A DNA stretch of 64,000 nucleotides from Nonomuraea coxensis DSM 45129 (GTDB lineage: Bacteria > Actinomycetota > Actinomycetes > Streptosporangiales > Streptosporangiaceae). The translations under genes were made by a program, and so were the position numbers. The stretch covers positions 7,807,001 to 7,871,000 of the forward strand of contig NZ_CP068985.1 of NCBI RefSeq assembly GCF_019397265.1, given 5' to 3'. Of this stretch, positions 1 to 8,937 are shown piece after piece. Below the pieces are notes generated by a model. That model did no database searches. It was not told where the DNA came from and was given only the letters and a program-made list of their open reading frames with translations. Position 1 is the first letter of the stretch, and every line of letters begins with the position of its first letter.

Positions 1-219
1 ACCATCCGGGACCGTTCCAGGAAGGATGTCCGTCCTTTTGCGCTTATTTCGAGCTTCTCTGTCTCACCCGACGAAGTATCACACGCGCCAACCCCTACCC
101 CGCCGGGCCGAAACGATCACCTCCGGAAGGCCCTCGCCGTCTCACAGGATCCAGAGCAGCATGAATAAGAGGGAATGGCGAGACCTCTCTAGCGAGATTC
201 CCCCAACCGATAGCCCGAT

Positions 220-1221
220 TTATTGTGAAATCGTGGCGATTGACCGCTTTTTGGCCAGGTACAAAACCCCGACCGAGAACACCAGGAACTGCACCGCCGT
301 CCCCGTCAGCGCCTGCCACGGCACCGCCACCGCCGCCTGGTTCAGCGACTCCTGCAACTGCCCCGCCGCCGCGCTCAGCCCGAACGCCACCAGGTTGTTG
401 AGCACGTGCAGCGCGACCGCCGCCTCCAGCCCCCCGGTACGCACCGACAGCCAGCCCATCACCACGCCGAAGGCGAACACGTCGGCCAGCCCCGTCCACG
501 AGTAGCCGTGCAGCGAGGCGAACAGCGCCGCCCCGATGACGATGCCGGGCACGGGATTGCGCACGTGCGCCCCGACCGCCTGGAGGAACCAGCCGCGGAA
601 GACGTACTCCTCGGCGGCGGCCTGGAACGGCACCAGCACGAGGATCACCACGAACACCGGCAGGAACGCCTCCCAGCCCACCCAGCCGCCCATGCCGGCC
701 TCCGCGCCCGACAGCGTCAGCGCCAGCCACTGCGCGGCCTGCCCGAGCACCATCGCCAGCACCGCCAGCCCCGCGCACCTGGCCATCCAGCCCCAGCGCA
801 GCCGTCCGGCCACGGACGACAGCGTCCCCGGCCTGCGCCGCTGCACCAGCGCCGTCACGCCCACCACGAGGAGCAGCACGGGCGCGATCGACATCAGCGT
901 CGTCCCCAGCCCGAACGGGGTGCCCGTCGGCAGCCCGGTGTTCACGTCCACCGGCGAGGGCAGGCCGAACACGGCGGCGAACAGCATGGCCGCGGTGATC
1001 ACGATGAACCCGATGAGGAAGAACCCGAGCGCGATCACCAGCGTGCCGACGATCGAGCGCCATGCCCTGGTGGCCTCGTTCCGCGCCAGGTGGTCGAAGC
1101 GGGCGCCGTGGGGCATCGGCAGGAACCAGGATCTCTGCGGCGGCACCGGCGGATAGGGATATTGCGGCTGCGGGTACGCGGCCCCGTACGGGTGGCGCGG
1201 CGGACCAGGGTTCTCCTGCAT
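220..1221 (-). CDS. CPBP family intramembrane metalloprotease
   Basis: The product is about 333 residues with a proline/tyrosine-rich cytoplasmic N-terminus and about eight hydrophobic segments. It carries the three CPBP (Abi/Rce1-type) motifs: EEYVFRG near residues 204-210, FASLH with the histidine near 238, and HVLN near 272-275. The family cleaves substrates within the membrane; the substrate here is unknown. I chose ATG 1221 because the reverse strand has GAAGGA just before it; an upstream start at 1305 would add an unconserved, non-hydrophobic tail. It is divergent from the exported protein at 1321. Bases 1-219 downstream hold no gene, only a weak GGGAAT/ATTCCC inverted repeat near 171-203. 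Confidence 0.85.
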   Translation of the reverse strand: MQENPGPPRHPYGAAYPQPQYPYPPVPPQRSWFLPMPHGARFDHLARNEATRAWRSIVGTLVIALGFFLIGFIVITAAMLFAAVFGLPSPVDVNTGLPTGTPFGLGTTLMSIAPVLLLVVGVTALVQRRRPGTLSSVAGRLRWGWMARCAGLAVLAMVLGQAAQWLALTLSGAEAGMGGWVGWEAFLPVFVVILVLVPFQAAAEEYVFRGWFLQAVGAHVRNPVPGIVIGAALFASLHGYSWTGLADVFAFGVVMGWLSVRTGGLEAAVALHVLNNLVAFGLSAAAGQLQESLNQAAVAVPWQALTGTAVQFLVFSVGVLYLAKKRSIATISQ

Positions 1222-1320
1222 TCCTTCATTCTGTCCATCTGATGCGCAATAGTTCACAGACGGATCGCGCTTTTGGGCGGATGCTCTCAGACGTAGGCAC
1301 TTCAACCCTGGGAGCAGTCC

Positions 1321-2049
1321 ATGTCAAGGCTGGGACCTGTCATCACCCTCGCAGCGGGAGCCGTGCTCGCCGCGGGGCTCGGTGTCGCCAGCGTCAACGC
1401 GACACCTGCGGCGAACGTCGCCGCCCCCACCGTGGAGAACACCGTCCCCGACGAGGAGCGGACGGCGGAGGAGCCGGCGGAGGAGCCCGCCGAGGAGCCC
1501 GCCGAGGAGCCGGCGCAGCCCGCTCCCACCCCCGAGCGGACGGAGGCCAAGAAGATCGCCAAGGCCGACTACGGCGGCCGCGTCACCGGCAACGGCGGCC
1601 TCATCGCCATCTCGATCAGGAACGGCAAGGCCGTGGGCTACTTCTGCGACGGCCGCGCCGAGGCCTGGTTCAAGGGCACCCAGTCCGGCGACTCGGTCAG
1701 CCTCACGGGGGTCAAGAACGGCAAGGTGACCGCCGACCTGGGCGCCGGCAGGGCCACCGGCCAGTTGTCGCTCGGCGGCAGGAAGTGGAGCTTCGTCGCC
1801 CCGGCCGTGCGCAAGCCGTCGGGCCTGTACCGGGCCACCGCCCTCGTGCGCGGCGCCCAGTACCGCGCCGGCTGGATCCGGATCAAGAACCCGGACGGCA
1901 GCTACACCTCGGTCGGCGCCGCCACCTCGAACGACAGCCCGGTGCCCGTGCCCGCCCTGAATCCCGACCAGCCGACCGCGCCGCTGACGGTCGACGGCAC
2001 CACGGTCCAACCCAAGGACGTCGACGGCTTCATCGAGGAGATGTCATGA
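1321..2049 (+). CDS. Secreted protein with Glu/Pro-rich linker
   Basis: The 242-residue product has an N-terminal hydrophobic segment (residues 8-26, Ala/Gly/Val) that looks like a signal peptide or anchor. An acidic linker with PAEE repeats (about 45-66) leads into a globular domain of short beta-rich stretches. I do not recognise a named family. ATG 1321 follows GGGAG at good spacing. The stop overlaps the next ATG (ATGTCATGA), so it is translationally coupled to the DUF6529-like membrane protein, and the two probably work together at the cell envelope. Confidence 0.7.
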   Translation: MSRLGPVITLAAGAVLAAGLGVASVNATPAANVAAPTVENTVPDEERTAEEPAEEPAEEPAEEPAQPAPTPERTEAKKIAKADYGGRVTGNGGLIAISIRNGKAVGYFCDGRAEAWFKGTQSGDSVSLTGVKNGKVTADLGAGRATGQLSLGGRKWSFVAPAVRKPSGLYRATALVRGAQYRAGWIRIKNPDGSYTSVGAATSNDSPVPVPALNPDQPTAPLTVDGTTVQPKDVDGFIEEMS

Positions 2050-2591
2050 CCGCCATCCACCGGACGCCCTCGCGCGGCCTGGCCTCGTTGCTGGTGCCGC
2101 TGCTGATCGGCGGGCTCGTCGTGCTCGCGCTCGGCGTGTACGGCCGCGCGCACACCCCCACCGGCCACGCCGTCGGCGTGGCGGGCTTCTCCGGCGCCCT
2201 GCCGATGAAGGCGTGGCTGACCACGGGCGCGTTCGTGCTGGCGTTCGTGCAGGTCGTCTCGGCCCTGTCGATGTGGGGCAGGCTCGGGATCGCGATCCCG
2301 CCCGCCGTGCACCGCTGGTCGGGGCGGCTGGCGTTCCTGCTGACGATCCCGGTCGCCTTCCACTGCCTGTACGCGCTCGGCCTGCAGTACGACGTGCCCA
2401 GGGTGCTCGCGCACTCCCTGCTCGGCTGCTTCTTCTACGGGGTGTTCACCGCGAAGATGCTGGCCCTGCCCAAACGGGACACGCCGGACTGGACGCTGCC
2501 GGTGCTCGGCGGGCTGGCGTTCACCGCGCTGGTGGGGCTCTGGCTGACCTCGTCGTTCTGGTTCTTCACCGCGGTGGGCGTCAAGGTGTGA
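2046..2591 (+). CDS. DUF6529-like integral membrane protein
   Basis: The 181-residue product has about five hydrophobic helices (roughly 16-34, 58-78, 93-112, 118-136 and 152-174). Several histidines sit near helix ends (the HRW, FHC and AHS motifs), reminiscent of cytochrome b561-like bundles, but haem binding is not shown. It resembles the actinobacterial DUF6529 family. Its ATG overlaps the stop of the secreted protein. Its last 11 bases overlap the convergent lyase gene, so the two 3' ends share sequence. Confidence 0.7.
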   Translation: MTAIHRTPSRGLASLLVPLLIGGLVVLALGVYGRAHTPTGHAVGVAGFSGALPMKAWLTTGAFVLAFVQVVSALSMWGRLGIAIPPAVHRWSGRLAFLLTIPVAFHCLYALGLQYDVPRVLAHSLLGCFFYGVFTAKMLALPKRDTPDWTLPVLGGLAFTALVGLWLTSSFWFFTAVGVKV

Positions 2592-3513
2592 ACGTCCTGG
2601 TCCTGCTCAGCCCGGCCGCCCGCCCCTTGGCGGCCACGACGAGCGCCATCTTGCGCGAGGCCTCGTCGATCATCTCGTCGCCCAGCATGACCGCGCCGCG
2701 CTTCTCCACGGTGGTGTAGTACTCGTACGCCTCCAGGATGAGCTCGGCGTGGTCGTAGTCCTCCTGCTCCGGCGAGAACACCTCGTTGGCCGCGTCCACC
2801 TGGGAGGGGTGCAGCACCCACTTGCCGTCGAAGCCCAGCGCCGCCGAGCGCCGCGCGACCCGGCGGAAGCCGTCGACGTCCCTGATCTGGAGGTAGGGGC
2901 CGTCGATGACCTGGAGGTCGTGGCTGCGGGCCGCCATGAGCAGGCGCATGAGGATGTAGTGGTAGGCGTCGCCCTCGGTGTAGCCGGGCGGCTGCTCGCC
3001 GACGACGAGCGTGCGCATGTTGATCGAGGCCATGAAGTCGGCGGGCCCGAACACGAGCGTCTCCAGCCGCCGGGAGGAGCCGGCGATCATGTCGACGTTG
3101 ACCAGGCCGCGGGCGTTCTCGATCTGCGCCTCGATGCCGATGCGGCCGGGCTCGTGGCCCATGGCCTTCTCGATCTGCGTGAGCAGCGTGTCGAGCCAGA
3201 CCACCTCGGTCGGGTCCTGGACCTTGGGCAGCATCACGCAGTCGAGGAACTCGCCGGCGCCCTCCACGACCTCGATGACGTCGCGGTACGTCCACTGCGT
3301 GGCGAGGTCGTTGACCCGCACCACGCGCGTCTTCCCCGACCAGTCGCCCTCGCGCAGCGCGGCGACGACGTTGCGCCGCGCGTCCTCCTTGGCGGCCGGC
3401 GCGACGGAGTCCTCGAGGTCGAGGAAGACCTCGTCGACGGGCAGGGTCTGGGCCTTCTCCAGGAAGCGCGGGCTGCTCCCCGGCACCGCGAGTACGGAAC
3501 GACGTGAACGCAT
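2581..3513 (-). CDS. HpcH/HpaI aldolase / CitE-type CoA-ester lyase
   Basis: The 310-residue product fits the citrate lyase beta / malyl-CoA lyase superfamily, a TIM barrel that cleaves or hydrolyses 3-hydroxyacyl-CoA esters with Mg2+. Recognisable elements are the start SVLAVPGSSPRF, the LDLEDSV metal/phosphate strand, the FGPADF motif mid-protein and LHPSQV late. Length is typical of actinobacterial malyl-CoA lyase or malyl-CoA thioesterase; which reaction it performs cannot be told from sequence. ATG 3513 matches the usual family start; an in-frame GTG at 3519 is also possible and neither has a clear Shine-Dalgarno. It is monocistronic and converges on the DUF6529 gene. Confidence 0.85.
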   Translation of the reverse strand: MRSRRSVLAVPGSSPRFLEKAQTLPVDEVFLDLEDSVAPAAKEDARRNVVAALREGDWSGKTRVVRVNDLATQWTYRDVIEVVEGAGEFLDCVMLPKVQDPTEVVWLDTLLTQIEKAMGHEPGRIGIEAQIENARGLVNVDMIAGSSRRLETLVFGPADFMASINMRTLVVGEQPPGYTEGDAYHYILMRLLMAARSHDLQVIDGPYLQIRDVDGFRRVARRSAALGFDGKWVLHPSQVDAANEVFSPEQEDYDHAELILEAYEYYTTVEKRGAVMLGDEMIDEASRKMALVVAAKGRAAGLSRTRTFTP

Positions 3514-3574
3514 GCGCACACGCTACTGGTGGGCCCGCCACCCCTCGGCGGCGGACCCACCCGTGCGCATCGGC

Positions 3575-4711
3575 TCAGCGGCGGGGGGCCAGGCCGAGCT
3601 GGAGGCCCTTCAGGCTGGAGGAACGCTTGCTGAGGGCGCCCGCGATCGAGCGCAGCTCGGCCGCGGCGGGCGAGTCGGGGTCGGTGATGACCAGCGGCTT
3701 GCCCTCGTCGCCGCCCTCGCGCAGCCGCATGTCGATCGGGACCTGCCCGAGCAGCGGCACCCGCGCGCCGAGGATGCGGGTCAGCGCGTCGGCGACGGTC
3801 TGGCCGCCGCCCTCGCCGAACACGGAGATGCGCTCGTCGCAGTGGGGGCAGGGCAGCCAGGACATGTTCTCGATGACGCCGGCGATCTGCTGGTGGGTCT
3901 GCGCGGCGATGGAGCCGGCGCGCTCGGCCACCTCCGCCGCGGCCATCTGCGGCGTGGTCACGACCAGGATCTCGGCGCCGGGGAGCCGCTGCGCCACGGA
4001 GATGGCGATGTCGCCGGTGCCGGGCGGCAGGTCGAGCAGCAGGACGTCGAGGTCGCCCCAGTAGACGTCGGCGAGGAACTGGTGGAGCGCCCGGTCGAGC
4101 ATCGGCCCGCGCCAGACGACCGGCGTGTTGCCCTCGGGCTTGAACATGCCGACCGAGATGACCTTGATGTCGTGGGCCACCGGCGGCATGATCATGTCTT
4201 CGACCTTGGTGGGCTTCTCGGCCGCGCCCAGCATGCGCGGGATGCTGTGGCCGTAGATGTCGGCGTCGACGATGCCCACCTTGAGGCCGCTCGCGGCCAT
4301 GGCGGCGGCCAGGTTGACGGTCACCGACGACTTGCCGACGCCGCCCTTGCCGCTCGCCACCGCGAACACGCGGGTCAGCGAGCCCGGCTGGTTGAAGGGG
4401 ATCTCCTTCTCCGGCCCGCGGTTGCCGCGGAGCTTGGTCTGGAGCTCCTTGCGCTGCTCGGCGCTCATCACGTCCAGCTCGATCTGGACGCCGGTCACGC
4501 CTTCGACCTTGGAGACGGCGGTGGTGACGTCGCGGGTGATGGTGTCCCGCATCGGGCAGCCGGCCACGGTGAGGTAGACGCCCACGCGCACCGCACCGCC
4601 GGGAGCGATATCGATGCTCTTGACCATGCCGAGGTCCGTGATCGGACGGCGGATCTCGGGGTCGATGACGGTGGAAAGAGCCGCCGTCACCAGTTCCTGG
4701 GTAGGTGCCAT
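3575..4711 (-). CDS. mrp: Mrp/NBP35-type Fe-S cluster carrier ATPase
   Basis: The 378-residue product starts with a MIP18/DUF59 domain (about 5-85, with the GCPM motif) and continues into a deviant Walker A P-loop ATPase, GKGGVGKS at 121-128. DLPPGTGD (about 227-234) and the CPHC pair (C288/C291) are the Mrp hallmarks for holding a bridging Fe-S cluster. The family carries and inserts Fe-S clusters in the cytoplasm. It is divergent from the MarR gene with about 160 bases between. From memory, mrp also lies near sigE-htrA-tatB in Mycobacterium, consistent with this neighbourhood. Confidence 0.93.
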   Translation of the reverse strand: MAPTQELVTAALSTVIDPEIRRPITDLGMVKSIDIAPGGAVRVGVYLTVAGCPMRDTITRDVTTAVSKVEGVTGVQIELDVMSAEQRKELQTKLRGNRGPEKEIPFNQPGSLTRVFAVASGKGGVGKSSVTVNLAAAMAASGLKVGIVDADIYGHSIPRMLGAAEKPTKVEDMIMPPVAHDIKVISVGMFKPEGNTPVVWRGPMLDRALHQFLADVYWGDLDVLLLDLPPGTGDIAISVAQRLPGAEILVVTTPQMAAAEVAERAGSIAAQTHQQIAGVIENMSWLPCPHCDERISVFGEGGGQTVADALTRILGARVPLLGQVPIDMRLREGGDEGKPLVITDPDSPAAAELRSIAGALSKRSSSLKGLQLGLAPRR

Positions 4712-4871
4712 CGAAGTCTCGGCACGAGGGAGTGCCGTCCCTCCTTTGTCGGTATATGTGTGACAGGCGCTGGACGCCAGCGAGGATGCCCCTCCATGGT
4801 ATGAACTGGCGGCCTCGCTGAGTTAATCCGTGCTGTTAGATGTCTGTGCAACAACGTCCTAAGGTTACTCC

Positions 4872-5348
4872 GTGACTCTTCTGCGCGACGAGGGCCTCAC
4901 CGCCGAGGAGCTGGTGGTCTGGCGGATGTTGCAGCGCGCCCAGGTGCGCATCACCCGCCGGCTGGAGTCCGAGCTGCTCGTCGCCCACGATCTGCCGCTG
5001 GCGTCGTACGACGTGCTCATGCAGCTCGCCGAGGCGGACGGGCGGCGGCTGCGGATGAACGACCTGGCCGACCGGGTGCTGCTGTCGCGCAGCGGCCTGA
5101 CCCGCCTCATCGACCGGCTGCAGCGTGACGGCCTGGTGACCCGCGAGGCGTGCGCCGACGACGCCCGCGGCCTGTTCGCGGTGCTGACCGACGCCGGCGC
5201 CGGCCGGCTGGCCGAGGCCACGCCCACCTACCTGCGCGGCATCAGGACGCAGTTCCTCGACATGCTGGGCAGCGGCGAGATCGGGCAGATCAGGGCCATG
5301 CTCGGCCGGCTCGACGGCGCTAGCGCGGCTGGCGGCGGCGCTCCCTGA
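4872..5348 (+). CDS. MarR family transcriptional regulator
   Basis: The 158-residue product has a MarR winged helix-turn-helix: a dimer helix from about residue 10, recognition region NDLADRVLLSRSGLTRLIDR near 65-84, and a wing around DDARGLFAVLTDAG. It is likely a dimeric repressor. The start is GTG; no strong ribosome site is visible. The divergent mrp gene is a possible target. The 3' end overlaps the convergent DUF1003 gene by 29 bases, an unusually long tail overlap that suggests the last residues (Ala/Gly-rich) are dispensable. Confidence 0.87.
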   Translation: MTLLRDEGLTAEELVVWRMLQRAQVRITRRLESELLVAHDLPLASYDVLMQLAEADGRRLRMNDLADRVLLSRSGLTRLIDRLQRDGLVTREACADDARGLFAVLTDAGAGRLAEATPTYLRGIRTQFLDMLGSGEIGQIRAMLGRLDGASAAGGGAP

Positions 5349-5814
5349 CCTCGGGCTCCTGGAGCTCCTCCAGCAGCCGGCCCAGCTCGGCGCGCAGGTA
5401 GTCGCGGGTGGCCACCTCGTTGACCGCCAGGCGCAGCCCGGCGATCTCGCGCGTCAGATACTCGATCTCGGCCTGGTTGCGGTCGGCGGCCTCGCGGTCC
5501 TGCTCGTACTGGATGCGGTCGCGGTCGCCCTGGCGGTTCTGCGCCAGCAGGATGAGCGGCGCGGCGTAGCTGGCCTGCAGCGACAGCATGAGCGTCAGGA
5601 AGATGAACGGGTAGGGGTCGAACTTCAGCGAGGGCGGCGCGGCGACGTTCCAGGTCACCCAGACCGTGACGAACACCGTCATGTAGACGATGAACCTGCC
5701 GGTGCCGAGGAAGCGCGCGATCTGCTCGGACAGCCGGCCGAACGCCTCCGGGTCGTAGTGCGGGCGCAGCGTGCGGCGCAGCTCGCGCGGCTGGTCGAGT
5801 CGTTCGGTGGTCAC
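5320..5814 (-). CDS. DUF1003 membrane protein
   Basis: The 164-residue product has two transmembrane helices (about 43-62 and 71-92) joined by a short loop and followed by a charged, coiled-coil-like tail (about 95-150). This is the DUF1003 layout, whose function is unknown. Its ATG overlaps the stop of the upstream MgtE_N/CBS gene by four bases, so the two are translationally coupled; the pairing suggests a joint role in ion (Mg2+) handling, which is inference. Confidence 0.83.
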   Translation of the reverse strand: MTTERLDQPRELRRTLRPHYDPEAFGRLSEQIARFLGTGRFIVYMTVFVTVWVTWNVAAPPSLKFDPYPFIFLTLMLSLQASYAAPLILLAQNRQGDRDRIQYEQDREAADRNQAEIEYLTREIAGLRLAVNEVATRDYLRAELGRLLEELQEPEVRERRRQPR

Positions 5815-7013
5815 GTGTCGTCCCTCTCGCGCCAGTCCTCGGGCAGCAGGTGGTCCAGGACGTCGTCGACGGTCACGGCGCCGACGAGCCGGCCCAGCTC
5901 GTCCACGACGGGCGCCGCGACGAGGTTGTAGTTCGCGAGGTAGGAGGTGACCTCGATCAGCGTGAAGTCCGGCCTGATGGGGTCGATCGACGGGTCCAGC
6001 GCCGCGCCGAGCAGCGTGGAGGGCGGCTCGCGCAGCAGGCGCTGGAAGTGCGCCACCCCCAGGAAGATGCCGGTGGGGGTCTCGGTCGGCGGCCTCGACA
6101 CGAACACCTGGGCCGCGACGGCGGGCGAGAGGTCCTGCTGGCGGATGTGCGCCAGCGCCTCGGCCACCGTGGACGAGGGCGGCAGGATGACCGGCTCGCT
6201 GGTCATGACGCCGCCCGCGCTGTCCTCCGGATAGGTGAGCAGCCGCCGCACCGGCGCCGCCTCCCCCGGCTCCATCAGCGCCAGCAGCTCGGTCGCCTGC
6301 TCGTCGGGCAGCTCGTGCAGGAGGTCGGCGGCGTCGTCGGGGCCCATCTCCTCCAGGACGCGGGCCGACCGCTCGGGCCCCAGCCTGCCGAGGATGCCGA
6401 CCTGGTCGTCCGGCGGCAGCTCCTCCAGCACGTCGGCGAGGCGCTCGTCGTCGAGCGCGCGGGCGATCTCGACGCGCCGCTTGGGCGGCAGGTGGTGCAG
6501 GGCGCTCGCCACGTCGGCGGCCCGCATGGACGCGAACGCCTCGATCAGCCCGGCCGCGCCCTGGTCCTGCTGGACGGTGTCGAAGCCGGTGACCTCGCTC
6601 CAGTCGACCACGCGGGGGTCGCGCCGCCTGCGCCGGTAGACGGCGACCTTGGTGATCTCCCAGATGGACGGCTTGACCTCCTCCATGGCGACGTCGTAGA
6701 CGGTGACCTGCTCGCCGCCGACGCGTACGGACAGGTCGAGCAGCTGGCCGACGACCAGCGTCTCGGTCGCGCGCTGCTCGAACCTGCGCATGTTGAGCCG
6801 GCCGCTGAAGACGACGGCCCCGGCCTCGATGCGGCGGACGCGGGTGATGGGCAGGAAGACGCGGCGGCGCGGCTGCACCTCCACGACGAGCCCGTGGATG
6901 GTGGGGCGGTGGCCGGCGCGCAGGCCCGCCACCAGGTCGCGGACGCGGCCGATCTGGTCGCCCGCCGGGTCGAAGACCGGGGTCCCAGGGAGCCGTGCCA
7001 CGAAGATCCTCAC
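5811..7013 (-). CDS. PRC-barrel / MgtE_N / CBS domain protein
   Basis: The 400-residue soluble product has a PRC-barrel-like N-terminus (about 1-85), an MgtE intracellular N domain of repeated amphipathic helices (about 155-260, with LEELPPDD and LHELPDEQ repeats) and a CBS pair (about 265-395, beginning GGVMTSEPV). It lacks the membrane channel of true MgtE Mg2+ transporters, so it resembles a detached Mg2+/nucleotide-sensing half. The Mycobacterium counterpart (Rv1232c, from memory) lies in the same neighbourhood. It is followed directly by the coupled DUF1003 gene. Confidence 0.85.
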   Translation of the reverse strand: MRIFVARLPGTPVFDPAGDQIGRVRDLVAGLRAGHRPTIHGLVVEVQPRRRVFLPITRVRRIEAGAVVFSGRLNMRRFEQRATETLVVGQLLDLSVRVGGEQVTVYDVAMEEVKPSIWEITKVAVYRRRRRDPRVVDWSEVTGFDTVQQDQGAAGLIEAFASMRAADVASALHHLPPKRRVEIARALDDERLADVLEELPPDDQVGILGRLGPERSARVLEEMGPDDAADLLHELPDEQATELLALMEPGEAAPVRRLLTYPEDSAGGVMTSEPVILPPSSTVAEALAHIRQQDLSPAVAAQVFVSRPPTETPTGIFLGVAHFQRLLREPPSTLLGAALDPSIDPIRPDFTLIEVTSYLANYNLVAAPVVDELGRLVGAVTVDDVLDHLLPEDWRERDDT

Positions 7014-7059
7014 GTGGCCAGGCTAACAGCGCCGTCCCATTGCGCCAGGTGAGGGCGAC

Positions 7060-8088
7060 ATGTCAGGATCAAACCTGCTTGACGGTGATTACGATCAGGA
7101 TGGTGGTGCGATGAGATACGCGGGGCTGGCGCTCGCCTTCGTGTCCTCGTGTTGTTTCGCGTTCTCCGGGCCCATGGCCAAATATCTGATCGCGGCCGGA
7201 CTGGCCCCGATCGAGGCGGTCTGGACGCGGATGGCGGGCGCGGGGCTGCTGCTCATCGCCGTGCTGGCCATCGTACGGCCCCGGGCACTGCGCATCCCCC
7301 GCTCCCGGATGCCGTTCTTCGCCCTGTACGCGATCATGGCGGTGGCCGGGGTCCAGTCGCTCTACTTCGTGGCCATCACGCGGCTGCCGGTGGGCATCGC
7401 GCTGCTGCTGGAGTTCATGGCCCCGGTGATGGTCGTGGCGTGGGTGCGGCTGGTCCGCCGGGTCCGGCTGGCGCCCGCCGCCTACGTCGGCGCCGTCGCG
7501 GCCGTCCTCGGGCTCGCCGTCGTGGTCGAGGCGTGGCAGGGCATGCGGCTGGACGCGCTCGGCCTGCTGCTCGGGCTGGCGGCCGGCGCCTGCTGCGCGG
7601 GCTACTTCATCATGAGCGACAGCTTCGGCGACGACGTGGACCCGCTCGGGCTCATCGCCTGGGGCATGGCGGGCGCGGCCGTCGTGCTCGTGCCCTTCTC
7701 CCGGCCCTGGGACATCCCTTGGAGCGCCTTCACCCTCACCACCACGCCGGCCGGCGGCGGGGTGAGCCTGCCGGTGTTGGGGGCGTACGGGTGGATGGTG
7801 CTGGTCGCGACCGTGGTGGCGTACATCCTGGGGGTCAACGCGGTGCGGCGGCTGTCGGCCGCGGTCGGGGCCACGGTCGCGTCGCTGGAGGTCATCGGCG
7901 GCGCCATGGTGGCCTGGGGGCTGGTCGGCGAGACCCTCGGCGTGTTCCAGATCACCGGCGGGCTGCTCGTGCTGGCCGGCGCGCTGCTCGCGCAGACCGC
8001 GACCGCGTCCGCGACGCCGGCGCGGGACCCCGGCGAGTCCGGGGAGCCGGGGCTGGTGGCGCTGGACGGGGTCAGCTCCCGGGGCTGA
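7060..8088 (+). CDS. EamA/DMT family exporter
   Basis: The 342-residue product has about ten transmembrane helices in two EamA repeats, the layout of drug/metabolite transporters of the RhtA/YdcZ type. The substrate cannot be predicted. ATG 7060 has GTGAGGG at good distance; an internal ATG at 7111 (MRYAGLAL) is nearer the first helix and is an equally usual family start, so the first 17 residues are uncertain. It is divergent from the MgtE_N gene. Its 3' end overlaps the convergent gene at 8072 by 17 bases. Confidence 0.87.
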   Translation: MSGSNLLDGDYDQDGGAMRYAGLALAFVSSCCFAFSGPMAKYLIAAGLAPIEAVWTRMAGAGLLLIAVLAIVRPRALRIPRSRMPFFALYAIMAVAGVQSLYFVAITRLPVGIALLLEFMAPVMVVAWVRLVRRVRLAPAAYVGAVAAVLGLAVVVEAWQGMRLDALGLLLGLAAGACCAGYFIMSDSFGDDVDPLGLIAWGMAGAAVVLVPFSRPWDIPWSAFTLTTTPAGGGVSLPVLGAYGWMVLVATVVAYILGVNAVRRLSAAVGATVASLEVIGGAMVAWGLVGETLGVFQITGGLLVLAGALLAQTATASATPARDPGESGEPGLVALDGVSSRG

Positions 8089-8452
8089 GCCGGACGACGA
8101 CGCAGTCCCGCGCCCACCGCTCGGCGAGGTGCTCGGCGTCGCGGGCGTTGAGCCGCTCCTTGGCGAGCGCGGCCACCGCCTCGGGGGCCCGCTCCTGGTC
8201 GACGACCGACACCGCGGCGTCGAACTCCACCAGCCGGGCGCCGTTGTCCTTGCTGCGCAGCGTCACGCGGACCCGGTCGAGCGCGTCGAGCCCAGGGAGG
8301 CTCTGCTCCTCGCCGCCCGTCACGAGGTAGATCGCGCCGTCGTGCCAGGTGTGCCAGGCCAGCCGCGGGCCGCCGGCCAGGCCGAGCCAGAGGACGCCCG
8401 ACTTCTTCGCGCCCTCCTCGACGGCGGGCGCCAGGCCGGGCTCCAGAGGCAT
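8072..8452 (-). CDS. Conserved hypothetical, possible PPOX-like split barrel
   Basis: The 126-residue product has alternating beta strands (VLWLGLAG, LAWHTWHDGAIYLVTGG, VRVTLRSKDNG) that recall flavin-binding pyridoxamine-phosphate-oxidase-like barrels; this is a fold impression, not an identification. Its ATG overlaps the tatB stop by one base (TGATG), so it is the downstream, coupled partner of tatB in a two-gene unit. It runs 17 bases into the end of the convergent EamA gene. Confidence 0.7.
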   Translation of the reverse strand: MPLEPGLAPAVEEGAKKSGVLWLGLAGGPRLAWHTWHDGAIYLVTGGEEQSLPGLDALDRVRVTLRSKDNGARLVEFDAAVSVVDQERAPEAVAALAKERLNARDAEHLAERWARDCVVVRLSPGS

Positions 8453-8814
8453 CAGGTGGCCTCGGAGTCGTACGGCGGGATCTCGCCGTAGCCCAGCTCG
8501 TCGACGACCGGCTCCGTCGCGTAGGTGGACGCGACGGACTCCAGCTCCTTCGGCTTGTCGTTCCAGTTGTCCTCGATGTCGTCGAGGAGATGCTTGCGGA
8601 CGAACGTGCGCGGGTTGAGGTCGGCCGGGTCGAAGTTCTGGAACTCCGGACCCAGCCCGGCCCGCAGGTCGTCACGCGCGTTGTTGGCCATGCGGCGCAG
8701 GTTGCGCAGCGTCCGCCCGGCCTGCGCGGCGGCCTGGGGCAGCTTGTCGGGGCCGAAGACCAGCAGCGCGAGGACGACCAGCGCCGCTATCTCCCCCCAC
8801 CCGAGTCCGAACAC
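8452..8814 (-). CDS. tatB: Sec-independent translocase subunit TatB
   Basis: The 120-residue product has the TatA/B layout: a short membrane helix (about 5-20), the FGPDKLP hinge at 20-26, and an amphipathic helix (27-55). The extended tail and position after htrA favour TatB over TatA. TatB receives twin-arginine precursors with TatC. The gene lies 123 bases downstream of htrA, as in the sigE-rseA-htrA-tatB cluster of mycobacteria. Confidence 0.9.
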   Translation of the reverse strand: MFGLGWGEIAALVVLALLVFGPDKLPQAAAQAGRTLRNLRRMANNARDDLRAGLGPEFQNFDPADLNPRTFVRKHLLDDIEDNWNDKPKELESVASTYATEPVVDELGYGEIPPYDSEAT

Positions 8815-8879
8815 CGTGAGCTCCTACCGCAGTCAACGCCTCCGAGGACAACCCCGGCCTATCCACAGACTAAGGGCTC

Positions 8880-8902
8880 CCGGGCACCGCTACGATGCCC
8901 GG
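8880..8902 (-). terminator. Hairpin between htrA and tatB
   Basis: CCGGGCA and TGCCCGG form seven-base arms around a nine-base loop in the 123-base gap downstream of htrA. No T-run follows on the coding strand. It could be a weak terminator or a processing/attenuation hairpin lowering tatB transcription relative to htrA. Confidence 0.4.
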
Positions 8903-8937
8903 CCTCGGGACAGCTCCTGGACGGCCCCGGATCGGCG

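Noticed and set aside
1..219. Gene or RNA at the left edge
   Set aside because: The small plus-strand frame from 26 is antisense to the protease gene and has no motif; no RNA structure was found.
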